This document shows, piece after piece, positions 18,972 to 27,809 of a stretch of DNA of 64,000 bases (its first letter is position 1; every line of letters begins with the position of its first letter). The stretch is from contig JBCAXA010000006.1 in the NCBI GenBank assembly GCA_038534295.1, positions 74,480 through 138,479 on the forward strand. Direction: 5' to 3'. Under the pieces are notes generated by a model. It did not search any database. It was given only the letters and a program-made list of their open reading frames with translations, and had not been told where the DNA came from. A program made the position numbers and the translations under genes. This DNA is from JBCAXA01 sp038534295 (GTDB taxonomy: Bacteria; Pseudomonadota; Gammaproteobacteria; Steroidobacterales; Woeseiaceae).

Positions 18972-19940
18972 TCAAGTCAAAATGCCCGGGGGCAGCCGCG
19001 CGCCTACCTGTTGAATCACAGCCGCGGCACAGCGCGCTGCGAGGCGCCCGGCCGCGTCGATATCGCCGCTGCGTACCCACTCGTGCAAAAAGCCGCCGGC
19101 AAACGCATCGCCGGCGCCGGTCGTGTCGAGAACCTTCTCGACCGGTTCGGCCGCGATCTCGTAGACCTCATCGCCGTCGACGGCGATTGCACCGTCGGCA
19201 GACCGGGTCATGACGCAGAGTGCACCGGAGCGCGTCGCGGCATCGAAAATCTCGCCGTGATCGTCGGTTTCGAACAGCGCGGCGAATTCCGATTCGTTAC
19301 CAATCGCGACGTTGATACTGCGGCCGATCTTGCTCTTAAACGCGCTTCGATGCCGGTCGACGCAGAACGGGTCGGACAGCGACAGCGCGACCGCCGTGTC
19401 GTGTGCCGCGACCATGCCCAAAAGTTTGTCGACCGCTTCAGGACCGTGCGGCGTGTCAAATATGTACCCTTCGATCAGTACCGCGGCCGGGACACCGACC
19501 GTGTCGCTGCGGATATCGTTGGTTTCGATTTCCGTGCAGGCGCCGAGGTAGGTCTGCATCGTGCGTTGACCGTCCGGCGTTATCATGACGTGACTGCGCG
19601 CGGTTGGTGCTTCGCGGGTTTCCGGCGGCAATGCGAGCGCTACGCCCAGCGAGGTCATGTCGTGCGCAAATACTTCGCCGAATTGATCGTCGGCCACGCG
19701 GCCAATATACGCGGCCGATCCGCCGAGCAACGCGAACGTCGCGACACTGTTGCCGACCGAGCCGCCGGACATCTCCGTGGTCGGGCCCAGCTGGGCATAC
19801 AGCGCGCGCGCCTGCTTGGCGTCGATCAGAGTCATCGAGCCGGGCGGGGACTCGAGTTTGGCAATGAAATCATGATCGACGTGGGCCAGGATATCGACGA
19901 TCGCATTACTGATACCCAACAGTTCGTGGGTGTGGGCCAT
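18972..19940 (-). CDS. PfkB-family carbohydrate/nucleoside kinase (adenosine kinase-like)
   Basis: This 322-aa ribokinase-fold protein phosphorylates a sugar or nucleoside hydroxyl with ATP. The N-terminal segment LLGISNAIVDILAHVD, the substrate-binding GGSVGNSVATFALLGG, and the anion-hole/catalytic signature DTTGAGDAFAGGFL with its catalytic Asp are present. The sequence style matches the adenosine kinase group of the family more than fructokinases, and the nucleoside neighbourhood supports that. It converges on the deo operon and lies 46 bp after the phosphoribosyltransferase gene on the same strand. The exact substrate is inferred. Confidence 0.86.
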   Translation of the reverse strand: MAHTHELLGISNAIVDILAHVDHDFIAKLESPPGSMTLIDAKQARALYAQLGPTTEMSGGSVGNSVATFALLGGSAAYIGRVADDQFGEVFAHDMTSLGVALALPPETREAPTARSHVMITPDGQRTMQTYLGACTEIETNDIRSDTVGVPAAVLIEGYIFDTPHGPEAVDKLLGMVAAHDTAVALSLSDPFCVDRHRSAFKSKIGRSINVAIGNESEFAALFETDDHGEIFDAATRSGALCVMTRSADGAIAVDGDEVYEIAAEPVEKVLDTTGAGDAFAGGFLHEWVRSGDIDAAGRLAARCAAAVIQQVGARLPPGILT

Positions 19941-19986
19941 ACCAGGTCTCCGGGGTAGTGTTTGGTGGTGCCGCGACGGACTTGAG

Positions 19987-20586
19987 TTATCGGCGCGCGG
20001 CGTTTCGAGGTGGGTCGCCGGACAGCTCCTCGAGGATGTCGCTGACGACCGGCTTGTGCTCGCGGATCTCCGCGTCGCTCAGCCCGTCCAGTTCGTAGGG
20101 CAATACCAGCCAGTCGTCGGTTTCGTGCAGAAAGTAATCCGGTACGCGTCGCTCGCCGTCAGTCGGTCGGTACCAAAGCGCAGCGACCCGAATATCGTGG
20201 GGACAGTTGAAGCGCGCCTTGCGCGCCAGTTTTTTCTTGACGGCGTTGATGCTATTGCCGGTCGAGTAGACGTCGTCAACGATGAGCATCGAGTGATGTT
20301 GCTCGACCATGCGCAGCACATGATCTAGTCCATGCACGCGAATACGCTGCTTGTTCTCGACGCGATCCGAATACGATGCGGCGCCTTCGTACGACGTGCG
20401 AATCGCAAAATGGTCCATATCGATGCCGAAATACTCGAGCGCTTCTTGCACCGCGATACCGACCGCGCTGCCGCCACGCCAGATACCGATCAAAAGGTCG
20501 GGCCGAAAGCCACTCTCGTAGATCCGTGCCGCCAGTCGAAACGAGTCGAGTAGCAGGTCATCGGCGGTGATAAAGGTTCGCTGCAT
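19987..20586 (-). CDS. purine-type phosphoribosyltransferase, paralogue A
   Basis: The frame extends to 20688, but the ATG at 20586 gives MQRTFITADDLLLDSF, which lines up with the divergent paralogue at 20664. The 199-aa protein is a type I PRTase: PDLLIGIWRGGSAVG is the pyrophosphate-loop region and LIVDDVYSTGNSI the PRPP-binding motif. In that motif the acidic residue normally found in 6-oxopurine PRTases (DDxxDTG) is serine. HETDDWLVLPYELD near the C-terminus is a hood-type segment. It probably salvages a base or a modified base; the substrate is unknown. A minus-strand TATACT (20636-20641) lies about 50 bp upstream in the shared intergenic region. Confidence 0.83.
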   Translation of the reverse strand: MQRTFITADDLLLDSFRLAARIYESGFRPDLLIGIWRGGSAVGIAVQEALEYFGIDMDHFAIRTSYEGAASYSDRVENKQRIRVHGLDHVLRMVEQHHSMLIVDDVYSTGNSINAVKKKLARKARFNCPHDIRVAALWYRPTDGERRVPDYFLHETDDWLVLPYELDGLSDAEIREHKPVVSDILEELSGDPPRNAARR

Positions 20587-20663
20587 CAAGTTGGTCGCGT
20601 CGCTCGCGTACACGGTGTAGCATCCGAGGCGTCGAAGTATACCGCCCGACTGGTCCCGTCGCG

Positions 20664-21242
20664 ATGGACAAGATCGTTTTGAGTGCACAGAGTTTGCTGG
20701 ATGACTCGTACCGGCTCGCTGGTCGTGTTCTTGCCAGCGGGTTCAAGCCGACGATTATCATCGCCATCTGGCGCGGCGGTGCGCCGGTCGGAATGGCGGT
20801 GCAGGAGTTCGTTCGCTACTGCGGCGTAAACACCGACCACATTGCCATCCGCACATCGTCCTACACCGGCGTCGATCAACGTCGTGGCCAGGTTCGCGTG
20901 ATGGGACTCGACTACATCATCAATAAAGTGACGCCGGACCATCGGCTCTTGATTGTCGACGACGTTTTCGACACGGGTCATACGATCGCTGCGGTCCTGC
21001 AAGCGATCCGTAAGCAGGCCAGGGGCAATACGCCTCGTGAAATGCGAGTCGCCGTACCGTGGTTCAAACCAACGCGCAATCAGACCGATCTGACGCCCGA
21101 TTACTTCGTTCACGAGACCGACGCTTGGTTGGTTTTCCCCCACGAGCTCGATGCATTGACACCCGACGAAATGCGTCGTGAACGCCCAGCGCTGCACGAC
21201 GTTGTCGTGCCGCTGCGCGCCGATCGAAAGGCCGCGTCCTAG
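20664..21242 (+). CDS. purine-type phosphoribosyltransferase, paralogue B
   Basis: This 192-aa type I PRTase is homologous along its length to the divergent gene at 19987-20586. PTIIIAIWRGGAPVGMAVQE matches the paralogue's IWRGG region. Its PRPP motif LLIVDDVFDTGHTI keeps the acidic residue expected for a hypoxanthine/guanine/xanthine-type enzyme. The C-terminal HETDAWLVFPHELDAL again parallels the paralogue. With DeoD nearby it could recycle purine bases released from nucleosides, but the substrate is inferred. It is the last + strand gene before the T2SS block and ends 12 bp before the convergent acidic-protein gene. Confidence 0.85.
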   Translation: MDKIVLSAQSLLDDSYRLAGRVLASGFKPTIIIAIWRGGAPVGMAVQEFVRYCGVNTDHIAIRTSSYTGVDQRRGQVRVMGLDYIINKVTPDHRLLIVDDVFDTGHTIAAVLQAIRKQARGNTPREMRVAVPWFKPTRNQTDLTPDYFVHETDAWLVFPHELDALTPDEMRRERPALHDVVVPLRADRKAAS

Positions 21243-21254
21243 CGAATCAGCCTT

Positions 21255-21548
21255 TCAGTCTTCTTCGAAGTCGAATTCGTCAAGATCGCGCATCGCCTGA
21301 ACCAGGCGCTTCTCTTCCATCAGCGACTCGAGTCGGCGTCTTGCAGCGGCCACATCGGTACCGCCGGATTGCACTGTCTCAATATCGGTGACGAGTTGCT
21401 CTACGTTGATCTCGACCGAGTCATCAGAGAGGTTACTGCTGGTCAGGATCTGCGTGTCGGTCATCTCTGACTCGTCGACTTCGTCGTCGATGTCTTTGTC
21501 GACGTTGTCGTCAGTCAAATCGGTTTCGAGATCGTCTTTGCCAGTCAT
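21255..21548 (-). CDS. small acidic protein of unknown function
   Basis: The ATG at 21548 gives a 97-aa, strongly acidic protein (MTGKDDLETDLTDDNVDKDI). Its first two-thirds are low-complexity Asp/Glu/Ser/Thr. The last third is a predicted charged helix (ARRRLESLMEEKRLVQAM) with the ending DLDEFDFEED. Short gammaproteobacterial proteins with a similar RRxLExxxEEKRL helix and acidic end exist, but I cannot assign a role. It lies 117 bp downstream of gspF on the same strand. The longer in-frame start at 21629 gives a non-acidic, unlikely extension. Confidence 0.62.
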   Translation of the reverse strand: MTGKDDLETDLTDDNVDKDIDDEVDESEMTDTQILTSSNLSDDSVEINVEQLVTDIETVQSGGTDVAAARRRLESLMEEKRLVQAMRDLDEFDFEED

Positions 21549-21665
21549 CGGTGTCGAGTCCTGAGCTTGCCTGTGGCGCGAGTTGCTCGCGAACGGCGAA
21601 TGTATAGCCCGTTTTTGGAGGCCACGCAATAAGCGCTTGCCGATTTTGTCGACTGGATTTGCGGT

Positions 21666-22880
21666 CTACTGGACGAGTTCGTTGAGCTGGAATATCGGTA
21701 GCAGTATCGCGAGCACAATCAGCAGCACCACGATGCCCATGATGACAACGATCAACGGCTGCAAAAGCCCGAGCATAGCGGCGATCAGACCTTGAATTTC
21801 GCGCTCCTGGTTGCCCGATGCCTTGTCCAGCATCGCCTCGAGTTCGCCGCTGGCCTCGCCGCTGGACAACAGGTGGATGGTCATCGGCGGAAACAGCTTG
21901 CTGGCTCCCAGCGAGCGCGCGATTCCAGCGCCCTCGCGAATCCGCGACGACGCCTCGCCAACCGCCTCGCGCATTGGCACGTTGTCGATGACTTCGCCAC
22001 TGATACGCAGCGCTTCTAGAACTGGAACGCCGCTGCCGGCCAGAATGCCCAACGTGCGGGTGAACTGAGCGGTGTTGAAGCCGCGCGAAATGCGCCCGAA
22101 TACCGGCAGGCGCAGCTTTGCGCCGTGCCAAACGCGCTTTGGCCCGTCGCGGGACAGGAACCAGCGCACGAGGGCGATCAACCCAGCGCTGCCGATCACC
22201 ACGGCCCACCACCAGTCGCGAACGAAATCGCTCATCGCGATAACGATACGCGTCAGCAGCGGCAGCTCGCCGCCGCTGTTCGTGAAGACCTCGACGACCT
22301 GTGGCACGACGTAGGCGAGCATCGCAACCACGATCGCCAACACAAACACCAGCATGACGATCGGGTAGATCATCGCGTTGCGCATTTGCTGGCTCAATGC
22401 TTGCTGCGACTCGGTGTAGTCGGCAAGTCGCTCGAGTACGGCGTCAAGGTGGCCAGACTGTTCGCCGGCCGCGGCGGTTGCCCGATAGAGGTTCGGGAAG
22501 GCCTGTGGGAAGTCGCCGAGTCCGTCCGCGAGCGAGTGACCTTCCATGACCTTGCTGCGAACACCGAGCACGATGCTTTGCACACGTTGTTTCTCGCTTT
22601 GCTGGCCAACCGCGAGCAAGGCCTCCTCGAGCGGCAGACCGGCCTGCACGAGCGTCGCGAGCTGCCGAGTGAGCAATGCCAAGTCGTTGGCGGATAGGCC
22701 GCGACGCAGCCCGAGTGAGCTCTGGCGACGCGATTCTTTCTCGGCCGACTCGGTAATCTTTAGCGGCAGCAGCGAGCGCTCGCGCAACATTTGGCGCACA
22801 TGGCGCGGCGTGTCGCCCTCGAGAATGCCGCGTTTTTCCTTGCCGGCGCCATCCAGCGCGACGTATTCGAATGCACCCAT
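21666..22880 (-). CDS. gspF: type II secretion inner-membrane protein GspF
   Basis: GspF is the polytopic inner-membrane platform protein of the T2SS, homologous to PilC. The 404-aa protein starts MGAFEYVALDGAGKEKRGI, typical of the family. It contains two GspF/PilC repeats (LLTRQLATLVQAGLPLEEAL and FTRTLGILAGSGVPVLEAL) and membrane helices near residues 170-190, 223-243 and 372-396. It is the last gsp gene of this locus and lies 52 bp after gspE. Confidence 0.96.
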   Translation of the reverse strand: MGAFEYVALDGAGKEKRGILEGDTPRHVRQMLRERSLLPLKITESAEKESRRQSSLGLRRGLSANDLALLTRQLATLVQAGLPLEEALLAVGQQSEKQRVQSIVLGVRSKVMEGHSLADGLGDFPQAFPNLYRATAAAGEQSGHLDAVLERLADYTESQQALSQQMRNAMIYPIVMLVFVLAIVVAMLAYVVPQVVEVFTNSGGELPLLTRIVIAMSDFVRDWWWAVVIGSAGLIALVRWFLSRDGPKRVWHGAKLRLPVFGRISRGFNTAQFTRTLGILAGSGVPVLEALRISGEVIDNVPMREAVGEASSRIREGAGIARSLGASKLFPPMTIHLLSSGEASGELEAMLDKASGNQEREIQGLIAAMLGLLQPLIVVIMGIVVLLIVLAILLPIFQLNELVQ

Positions 22881-22932
22881 GGTTTACGTTGCTGCTGTTC
22901 GAGGGGCGGTTGCGTCGGCAACCGGACCTGGC

Positions 22933-24477
22933 TCAGTCGTCCTGCGTCACCCGCAGTACTTCTTCGAGTGTGGTTACGCCGTTCAGCGCTTTGCGCCGGC
23001 CATCGTCGCGGATGCTCGCGCTCAGCGTCCGCGCGTGACGTTCAAGATCATGTTCGCCGGCGCCGTCGTGGATCATCGTGCGCATGGTGTCGTCGACGGG
23101 TACGAGCTCGTAGATGCCGGTGCGGCCGCGGAAACCAGTGCTGCCGTTCTCGCCGGGTCGATACAGCGTCGCCGATTCGCCCGGTCCCAGGTTCAGCGCT
23201 CGCGCTTCGTAGTCGCGTGCGTCGTAAGCAACCTTGGTGTCGTCGTCGAGGACGCGAACCAAGCGCTGGGCGAGTACACCAATCAGGCTAGACGACAGCA
23301 GGAACGGTTCTACGCCCATATCGCGCAGTCGCGTCACGGCACCAACGGCCGAGTTGGTGTGCAGTGTCGAGAGGACGAGATGGCCTGTGAGGCTGGCTTG
23401 CACGGCGATTTCTGCGGTTTCGAGGTCGCGAATCTCACCGACCATGACGACGTCCGGGTCTTGGCGCAGAATCGCTCGCAGACCTCGCGCAAACGTCATT
23501 TCGACTTTCGTGTTGACCTGTGTTTGGCCGATGCCGTCAATGTAGTACTCGATCGGGTCTTCGACCGTCATGATATTGCGGCTGTTGTCGTTAATGGTCT
23601 CGAGCGCCGCATACAGCGTGGTTGTTTTACCCGAGCCTGTCGGCCCGGTAACCAGGATGATGCCGTGCGGTTTGTGGATGAGTTCATCCATCGTGCGCAG
23701 AGTTTTCTCAGCCATACCGAGCTGCGCGAGATCGAGCCGGCCGGCCTGCTTGTCGAGCAGGCGAAGAACGACACGTTCGCCGTGGCCGGAGGGCATCGTA
23801 GAGACACGCACATCGACGGCACGACCGGCGATACGCAGCGAAATGCGCCCGTCCTGGGGCAGGCGCTTCTCGGCGATGTCGAGTTTCGACATGACCTTGA
23901 TACGCGAGACAACCAGCGGTGCGACCGCGCGGCGGGTCTGCAAAACCTCCCGCAGTACGCCGTCAACGCGGAAGCGCACCATGAGGCGGTTTTCATACGG
24001 CTCGATATGAATGTCGGAGGCGTTCTCTTTGACCGCTTCGGTGAGCACGGCGTTGATCAGCCGGATGATCGGCGCGTCGTCGTCACTTTCGAGCAGATCG
24101 GAGGGCTCGGGCAGCTCCTGCGCAACCTGCAGCAAGTTGGTGTCGTCATCCAGGCCTTCGGCCATTTGCATGGCCTGGCTGGTGCCGCTTTCGTAGGCTT
24201 GCTGCAACATCGCGTCGAACGCATCGGGCGAAACGCGCGTGAGCTTCAGTGGTGCTGACGCGAAACGGTGTGCTTCGGCCAGCGACAGTGGCGACGTGCC
24301 GGTCCGATAGACGGTTTCCGCGCAACCGTCGGTATAGCTGCGGATCAGCACGCCGTGGCGTTTCGCAAACGAGAACGGCAGGGTGCGGCCGCTGTCGGTG
24401 GCAGGTGCTGCCACGTCGTCGGCAGTCGCCGTTGCGTCCGGGCTGGCGTCGAGCGTCAACGTTGGGTCGGTGCTCAC
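22933..24477 (-). CDS. gspE: type II secretion ATPase GspE, without the tetracysteine zinc motif
   Basis: GspE is the cytoplasmic AAA-type ATPase that powers pseudopilus assembly. Walker A is GPTGSGKTTTLYA, the Asp box is MTVEDPIEYYI, Walker B is DPDVVMVGEIRD, and the His box is LTGHLVLSTLHTN. NASDIHIEPYE starts the N2 domain. Unusually, the CXXC...CXXC zinc module between the ATPase core and the last domain is gone. Where LCPxC is expected the protein reads RVLDDDTKVAY (about 408-418), and where CxxC-x-x-TGYRGR is expected it reads GENGSTGFRGR (about 441-451). Length (514 aa) is otherwise normal. Its start overlaps gspD by 4 bp. Confidence 0.96.
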   Translation of the reverse strand: MSTDPTLTLDASPDATATADDVAAPATDSGRTLPFSFAKRHGVLIRSYTDGCAETVYRTGTSPLSLAEAHRFASAPLKLTRVSPDAFDAMLQQAYESGTSQAMQMAEGLDDDTNLLQVAQELPEPSDLLESDDDAPIIRLINAVLTEAVKENASDIHIEPYENRLMVRFRVDGVLREVLQTRRAVAPLVVSRIKVMSKLDIAEKRLPQDGRISLRIAGRAVDVRVSTMPSGHGERVVLRLLDKQAGRLDLAQLGMAEKTLRTMDELIHKPHGIILVTGPTGSGKTTTLYAALETINDNSRNIMTVEDPIEYYIDGIGQTQVNTKVEMTFARGLRAILRQDPDVVMVGEIRDLETAEIAVQASLTGHLVLSTLHTNSAVGAVTRLRDMGVEPFLLSSSLIGVLAQRLVRVLDDDTKVAYDARDYEARALNLGPGESATLYRPGENGSTGFRGRTGIYELVPVDDTMRTMIHDGAGEHDLERHARTLSASIRDDGRRKALNGVTTLEEVLRVTQDD

Positions 24478-26468
24478 GGCTGGTCGTTGTCCTCGTCGCT
24501 GCGATCGCGCAGGTCAATGGGCGCGGGTTCCGGGTCAGGGGTCTCGTAAGTTTCGACCCCCGGCAACAGCGGCTGGCCGCCGGTTGCTTCGACGCCCTGC
24601 AGCTGCAGATCACGCATGTAGTTGTACTTGGCGTTGGTTTCGATCGCCGTCTGTACGCCGTCGCGCAGAATCTTCGGCCGGATAAAGACCATCAGGTTGG
24701 TCTTGCTTTTCGTACGGCTGGTCGAGCGGAACAGGCTGCCGATCAGCGGCAGGCGCCCGAGTACCGGCACGCGGGACTCGGTTTCTTGAAACTCGTCGTC
24801 GATCAGCCCGCCGAGAACGAGGATCGCACCGTCATCGACGATCACAGATGTCTCGATGACGCGCTCGTTGGTGATAATGTCCGACGCCGACGTGGATGCG
24901 CTGACGCTCGATTGCTCCTGTCGCAATTGCAGAAGGATCGCGTCGCCTTCGTTGATTTGCGGCGTGATCTCGAGCAGCGTGCCGACCCGCTCGCGGTTGA
25001 TGGTCTGGAATGGGTTGACGTCGCCGCCGGCACCTGTGTTGCTGAACGACCCAGTGATAAACGGCACTTCCTGGCCGACTTCGATGCGTGCCTCTTCGTT
25101 GTCCATCGTGACAATGGTCGGCGTCGAAATGATATTCGTGTTGCCGTCGCCTGCCAGCGCCGAAATGATCGCGGCGAAGCTGATGCCGTCATCGGTAATC
25201 CGGCCGAGGCCGAACGTCGCGCCGGTGCCGATGAGTCCCGAGGCCGCGGCGAGATCGTTGTCGGGGCTTTGCGCGGCGGCTTCCACTGCCGTCCGCACGG
25301 TAGGGCCCTGTTGTGCAAAGTCGGTGGAAAGGAACGGCGTATTGCCGTCCGAATCGTAAGCGGCCCACGTCACGCCGAGATCTAGATTGTTGTCTAGGGA
25401 GACCTCGACGATGATCGCCTCGACCAGCACCTGCGCGCGGCGGATATCGAGCTTGTCGACGACGCCCATGAGCGAGCGCATGATCTTGGGCGGGGCGGTG
25501 ACGATCAGCGCGTTGGTTTGTTCGTCCGCCCAGATATTGAACGGCGCGTTGGTTGGCGCCGCGGGTGCTTGGCCGCCACCGCCTTCGGCGGCATCCTGGA
25601 ATTGCGATTGCAACTTGTCGGCCAGCTCGGTGGCATTGGCGTAGCGCAAATAGCGCACCTGCATATTGCCGCCGTCTTCGAGCGGCGTGTCCAAATGCGT
25701 AATCAACGCACGCAGTCGCAGCCGTGAGCTTTTCTCACCGCCCAGCAGAACGCTGTTCGTGCGCTCGTCCGCTACGAGGTTGATCGGTGCGGCTGGCTGA
25801 TCCGGTCGTGCTTGACCGGCCAGCGACTGCAGTACGCGGACCACTTCGGCGGCGGAAGCGTGCAGGAGCGGAATGACCTCAATCTCGTCATCGCCGGCCT
25901 GGTCGATGCGTCGAATGATCGTCATCATGCGCTGCACGTTGGCAGCGCGATCCGAGATGATCAGCATGTTCGATGGCGCGTGCGCCGCGAGGTGTCCGTA
26001 TTGCGGCACCAGCGGCCGCAGAATGGGCACGAGCTGTGCAGCGCCGACGTTTTGGACTTCAATCACGCGCGTAACGACGTCATCCGGCGCGGCGCCCTGC
26101 AGCGAACTCGGCCCCGGCATCTGCCGAACATTGGCATTGGGCAAGATCTTGGTGATGCCGCCGGACTCGACCGCGACAAAACCGTACACCTCAAGAATCG
26201 ACAGGAAGGTTTCGTAAAACGCCTCGGGCGTCATCGGCTGACTGGACAGCATCGTCACTTCAGCGTTGACCCTCGGGTCGACGATGAAGCTCTTGCCGCT
26301 GACGGCGGCGACTGCTTCCACAATTTGTCGAATGTCTGCCTGCTTGTAGTTGGGCGTGATGCTGCCTTCCTGTTGCGCATTGGCCGTGTAAGCGGCCAAC
26401 GCGAGCAGCGCCAGAGTGAGTCGTACGGCGCTGAGAGTAGCGGCGTGTCGTGCGAGCGTTTGCATCAA
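24474..26468 (-). CDS. gspD: type II secretion outer-membrane secretin GspD
   Basis: GspD forms the outer-membrane channel of the T2SS. The 664-aa protein begins with a signal peptide ending LAAYTANAQQ, followed by the N0 domain (ITPNYKQADIRQIVEAVAAV) and N1-N3 ring domains. The secretin core includes VLVEAIIVEVS, GDGNTNIISTPTIVTMDNEEA, VGQEVPFITGS and the C-terminal signature VPVLGRLPLIGSLFRS. A short tail rich in acidic residues and prolines follows, possibly the S-domain for pilotin binding. It lies 16 bp after gspC and overlaps gspE by 4 bp. Confidence 0.97.
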   Translation of the reverse strand: MMQTLARHAATLSAVRLTLALLALAAYTANAQQEGSITPNYKQADIRQIVEAVAAVSGKSFIVDPRVNAEVTMLSSQPMTPEAFYETFLSILEVYGFVAVESGGITKILPNANVRQMPGPSSLQGAAPDDVVTRVIEVQNVGAAQLVPILRPLVPQYGHLAAHAPSNMLIISDRAANVQRMMTIIRRIDQAGDDEIEVIPLLHASAAEVVRVLQSLAGQARPDQPAAPINLVADERTNSVLLGGEKSSRLRLRALITHLDTPLEDGGNMQVRYLRYANATELADKLQSQFQDAAEGGGGQAPAAPTNAPFNIWADEQTNALIVTAPPKIMRSLMGVVDKLDIRRAQVLVEAIIVEVSLDNNLDLGVTWAAYDSDGNTPFLSTDFAQQGPTVRTAVEAAAQSPDNDLAAASGLIGTGATFGLGRITDDGISFAAIISALAGDGNTNIISTPTIVTMDNEEARIEVGQEVPFITGSFSNTGAGGDVNPFQTINRERVGTLLEITPQINEGDAILLQLRQEQSSVSASTSASDIITNERVIETSVIVDDGAILVLGGLIDDEFQETESRVPVLGRLPLIGSLFRSTSRTKSKTNLMVFIRPKILRDGVQTAIETNAKYNYMRDLQLQGVEATGGQPLLPGVETYETPDPEPAPIDLRDRSDEDNDQP

Positions 26469-26484
26469 AGTCGTGATTCTTCGT

Positions 26485-27408
26485 TTACTGACTGAGGTCC
26501 AGCTGGCTCGTGCTGAGGGTCAGCGATTGCGGCTGGCCATTGCGTTCGATGGTGACGTTGACGGACGTTGCCTCGCCCAGCGAGCGAAACACCTGCATGC
26601 CCTGGCGCGGGTCCGTCATCGGCGTGCCGTTGATTTCGGTAACGAGATCGCCCGGACGCAGCCCGAGCGCCGCAAACTGTTTGCGATCCTTGCCAGGGTA
26701 GACCCGGTAGCCTTTTTGCTGTCCGCCGCTGAAATAAGGCTGCGGCCTGATTATGTCGGTGAGGCTGGCGACATTGTCGGTCAGTGCTTGGCGAACGCTG
26801 GTCGATGGCGCAGCCGAGCGGGCCCGGGACGACACGCGGGTCGGCCGCGCAGCGTTCCGCGTGGTGCGAGCGTTACCCTTGAATTCACGCGGCAAGTCCA
26901 GCGACGTCAGTCGACCGGACTGGTTGAGGATAACGCGCTCGCGCTCGACGGCGTGCAGCGTGACGCCTTGCGCAATGCTGTCTTTTAGCGCGTAGACGTT
27001 CTCCTCGCGCTGCCCGTCGGCAATGATCGCTCGGGCGTAGACCGGATCGTCCGCTGCAATGGTGCCCTTAAGCTCGAGGTTGAGGTTGGTCTTGCCGACG
27101 ACCTGCTCGGTAACCTGCGGTTCTGCGGCCTCTTTGTCGAGTTCGCCGAAGAGCTGCGCTTCGCGGATCGTATTGACGTTGAACGCCGGCGCGTCGTCGG
27201 AAGCTTGTGCGCTCTGCGCCGGCGCCGCGACGTCGAGTGGCTCAGCGTCCGGACTGTCGAGCAGCATGAACAGGATATTGGCGATCTGCCAGCCAATGAG
27301 AATGACCAACGCAAGCGCGACCCATTTCGGCAGATTGGCCCCAACCCGGTTCATGAGTTCGGCGGGAGCCGCACTGGACAGACTGTCGAGTTTCAACGTA
27401 GAGGCCAT
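26485..27408 (-). CDS. gspC: type II secretion protein GspC, copy 1
   Basis: GspC links the inner-membrane platform to the secretin. The 307-aa protein has a single N-terminal membrane helix (about residues 29-49, WVALALVILIGWQIANILF), the periplasmic homology region NLELKGTIAADDPVYARAI, and a C-terminal PDZ-like domain with FAALGLRPGDLVTEINGTPM. It lies 16 bp upstream of gspD in normal order. A second, clearly homologous gspC gene lies upstream on the same strand, separated by 401 bp. Confidence 0.95.
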   Translation of the reverse strand: MASTLKLDSLSSAAPAELMNRVGANLPKWVALALVILIGWQIANILFMLLDSPDAEPLDVAAPAQSAQASDDAPAFNVNTIREAQLFGELDKEAAEPQVTEQVVGKTNLNLELKGTIAADDPVYARAIIADGQREENVYALKDSIAQGVTLHAVERERVILNQSGRLTSLDLPREFKGNARTTRNAARPTRVSSRARSAAPSTSVRQALTDNVASLTDIIRPQPYFSGGQQKGYRVYPGKDRKQFAALGLRPGDLVTEINGTPMTDPRQGMQVFRSLGEATSVNVTIERNGQPQSLTLSTSQLDLSQ

Positions 27409-27809
27409 TGGGTTAGTCGTTCCGGTCGAACCGCGCGTTCAGCGTACCGCTATCGGGTCTAAACGTCGCTTCGCGATGATAAGGGTCAAGGTTCACGCGA
27501 ACAAGCGCAAACTTTGCGGAAAATCAGTGCTTTTGGCGGGATTTATCCGACCAATCGGCAATAAGCCCGGCAACCTCCTGCAGCCGCTTGTGGTGCCGAT
27601 TACGCTGAGCGAGTTACTGCTCCGCATTATGTCTGCTCGGTGCGCTAAGCAGCTCCCTGACGGCGTTGCGTCTTCGTGCCAGACGGGACCGGCATTCGCG
27701 CCGCTGTCGATGCCTCGCGCGGCCACGAGTTGCGGCGCGAACGCAGGCAATCGACCGTGACAATCGGCTGCGGTTCCGCCGCCCGCCGCTCGGTGTCTTG
27801 TGCACGGAG
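27409..27809. other. 401-bp spacer between the two gspC genes
   Basis: No convincing gene was seen. A 106-codon minus-strand frame (27493-27813) has a Cys/Arg-rich composition that looks non-coding. The spacer is unusually long inside a gsp operon, so it may hold a promoter for gspC copy 1. A minus-strand TTGACC lies at about 27486-27491, but no good -10 follows. It may also be decayed sequence from the duplication. Confidence 0.4.

Noticed and set aside
22546..24258. 570-codon + strand open frame over gspE and gspF
   Set aside because: It is antisense to two unmistakable T2SS genes, has no recognisable motifs, and such long shadow frames are common opposite GC-rich codons.
24249..25385. 378-codon + strand open frame over gspD/gspE
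   Set aside because: Antisense to the secretin; Arg-rich composition typical of a shadow frame.
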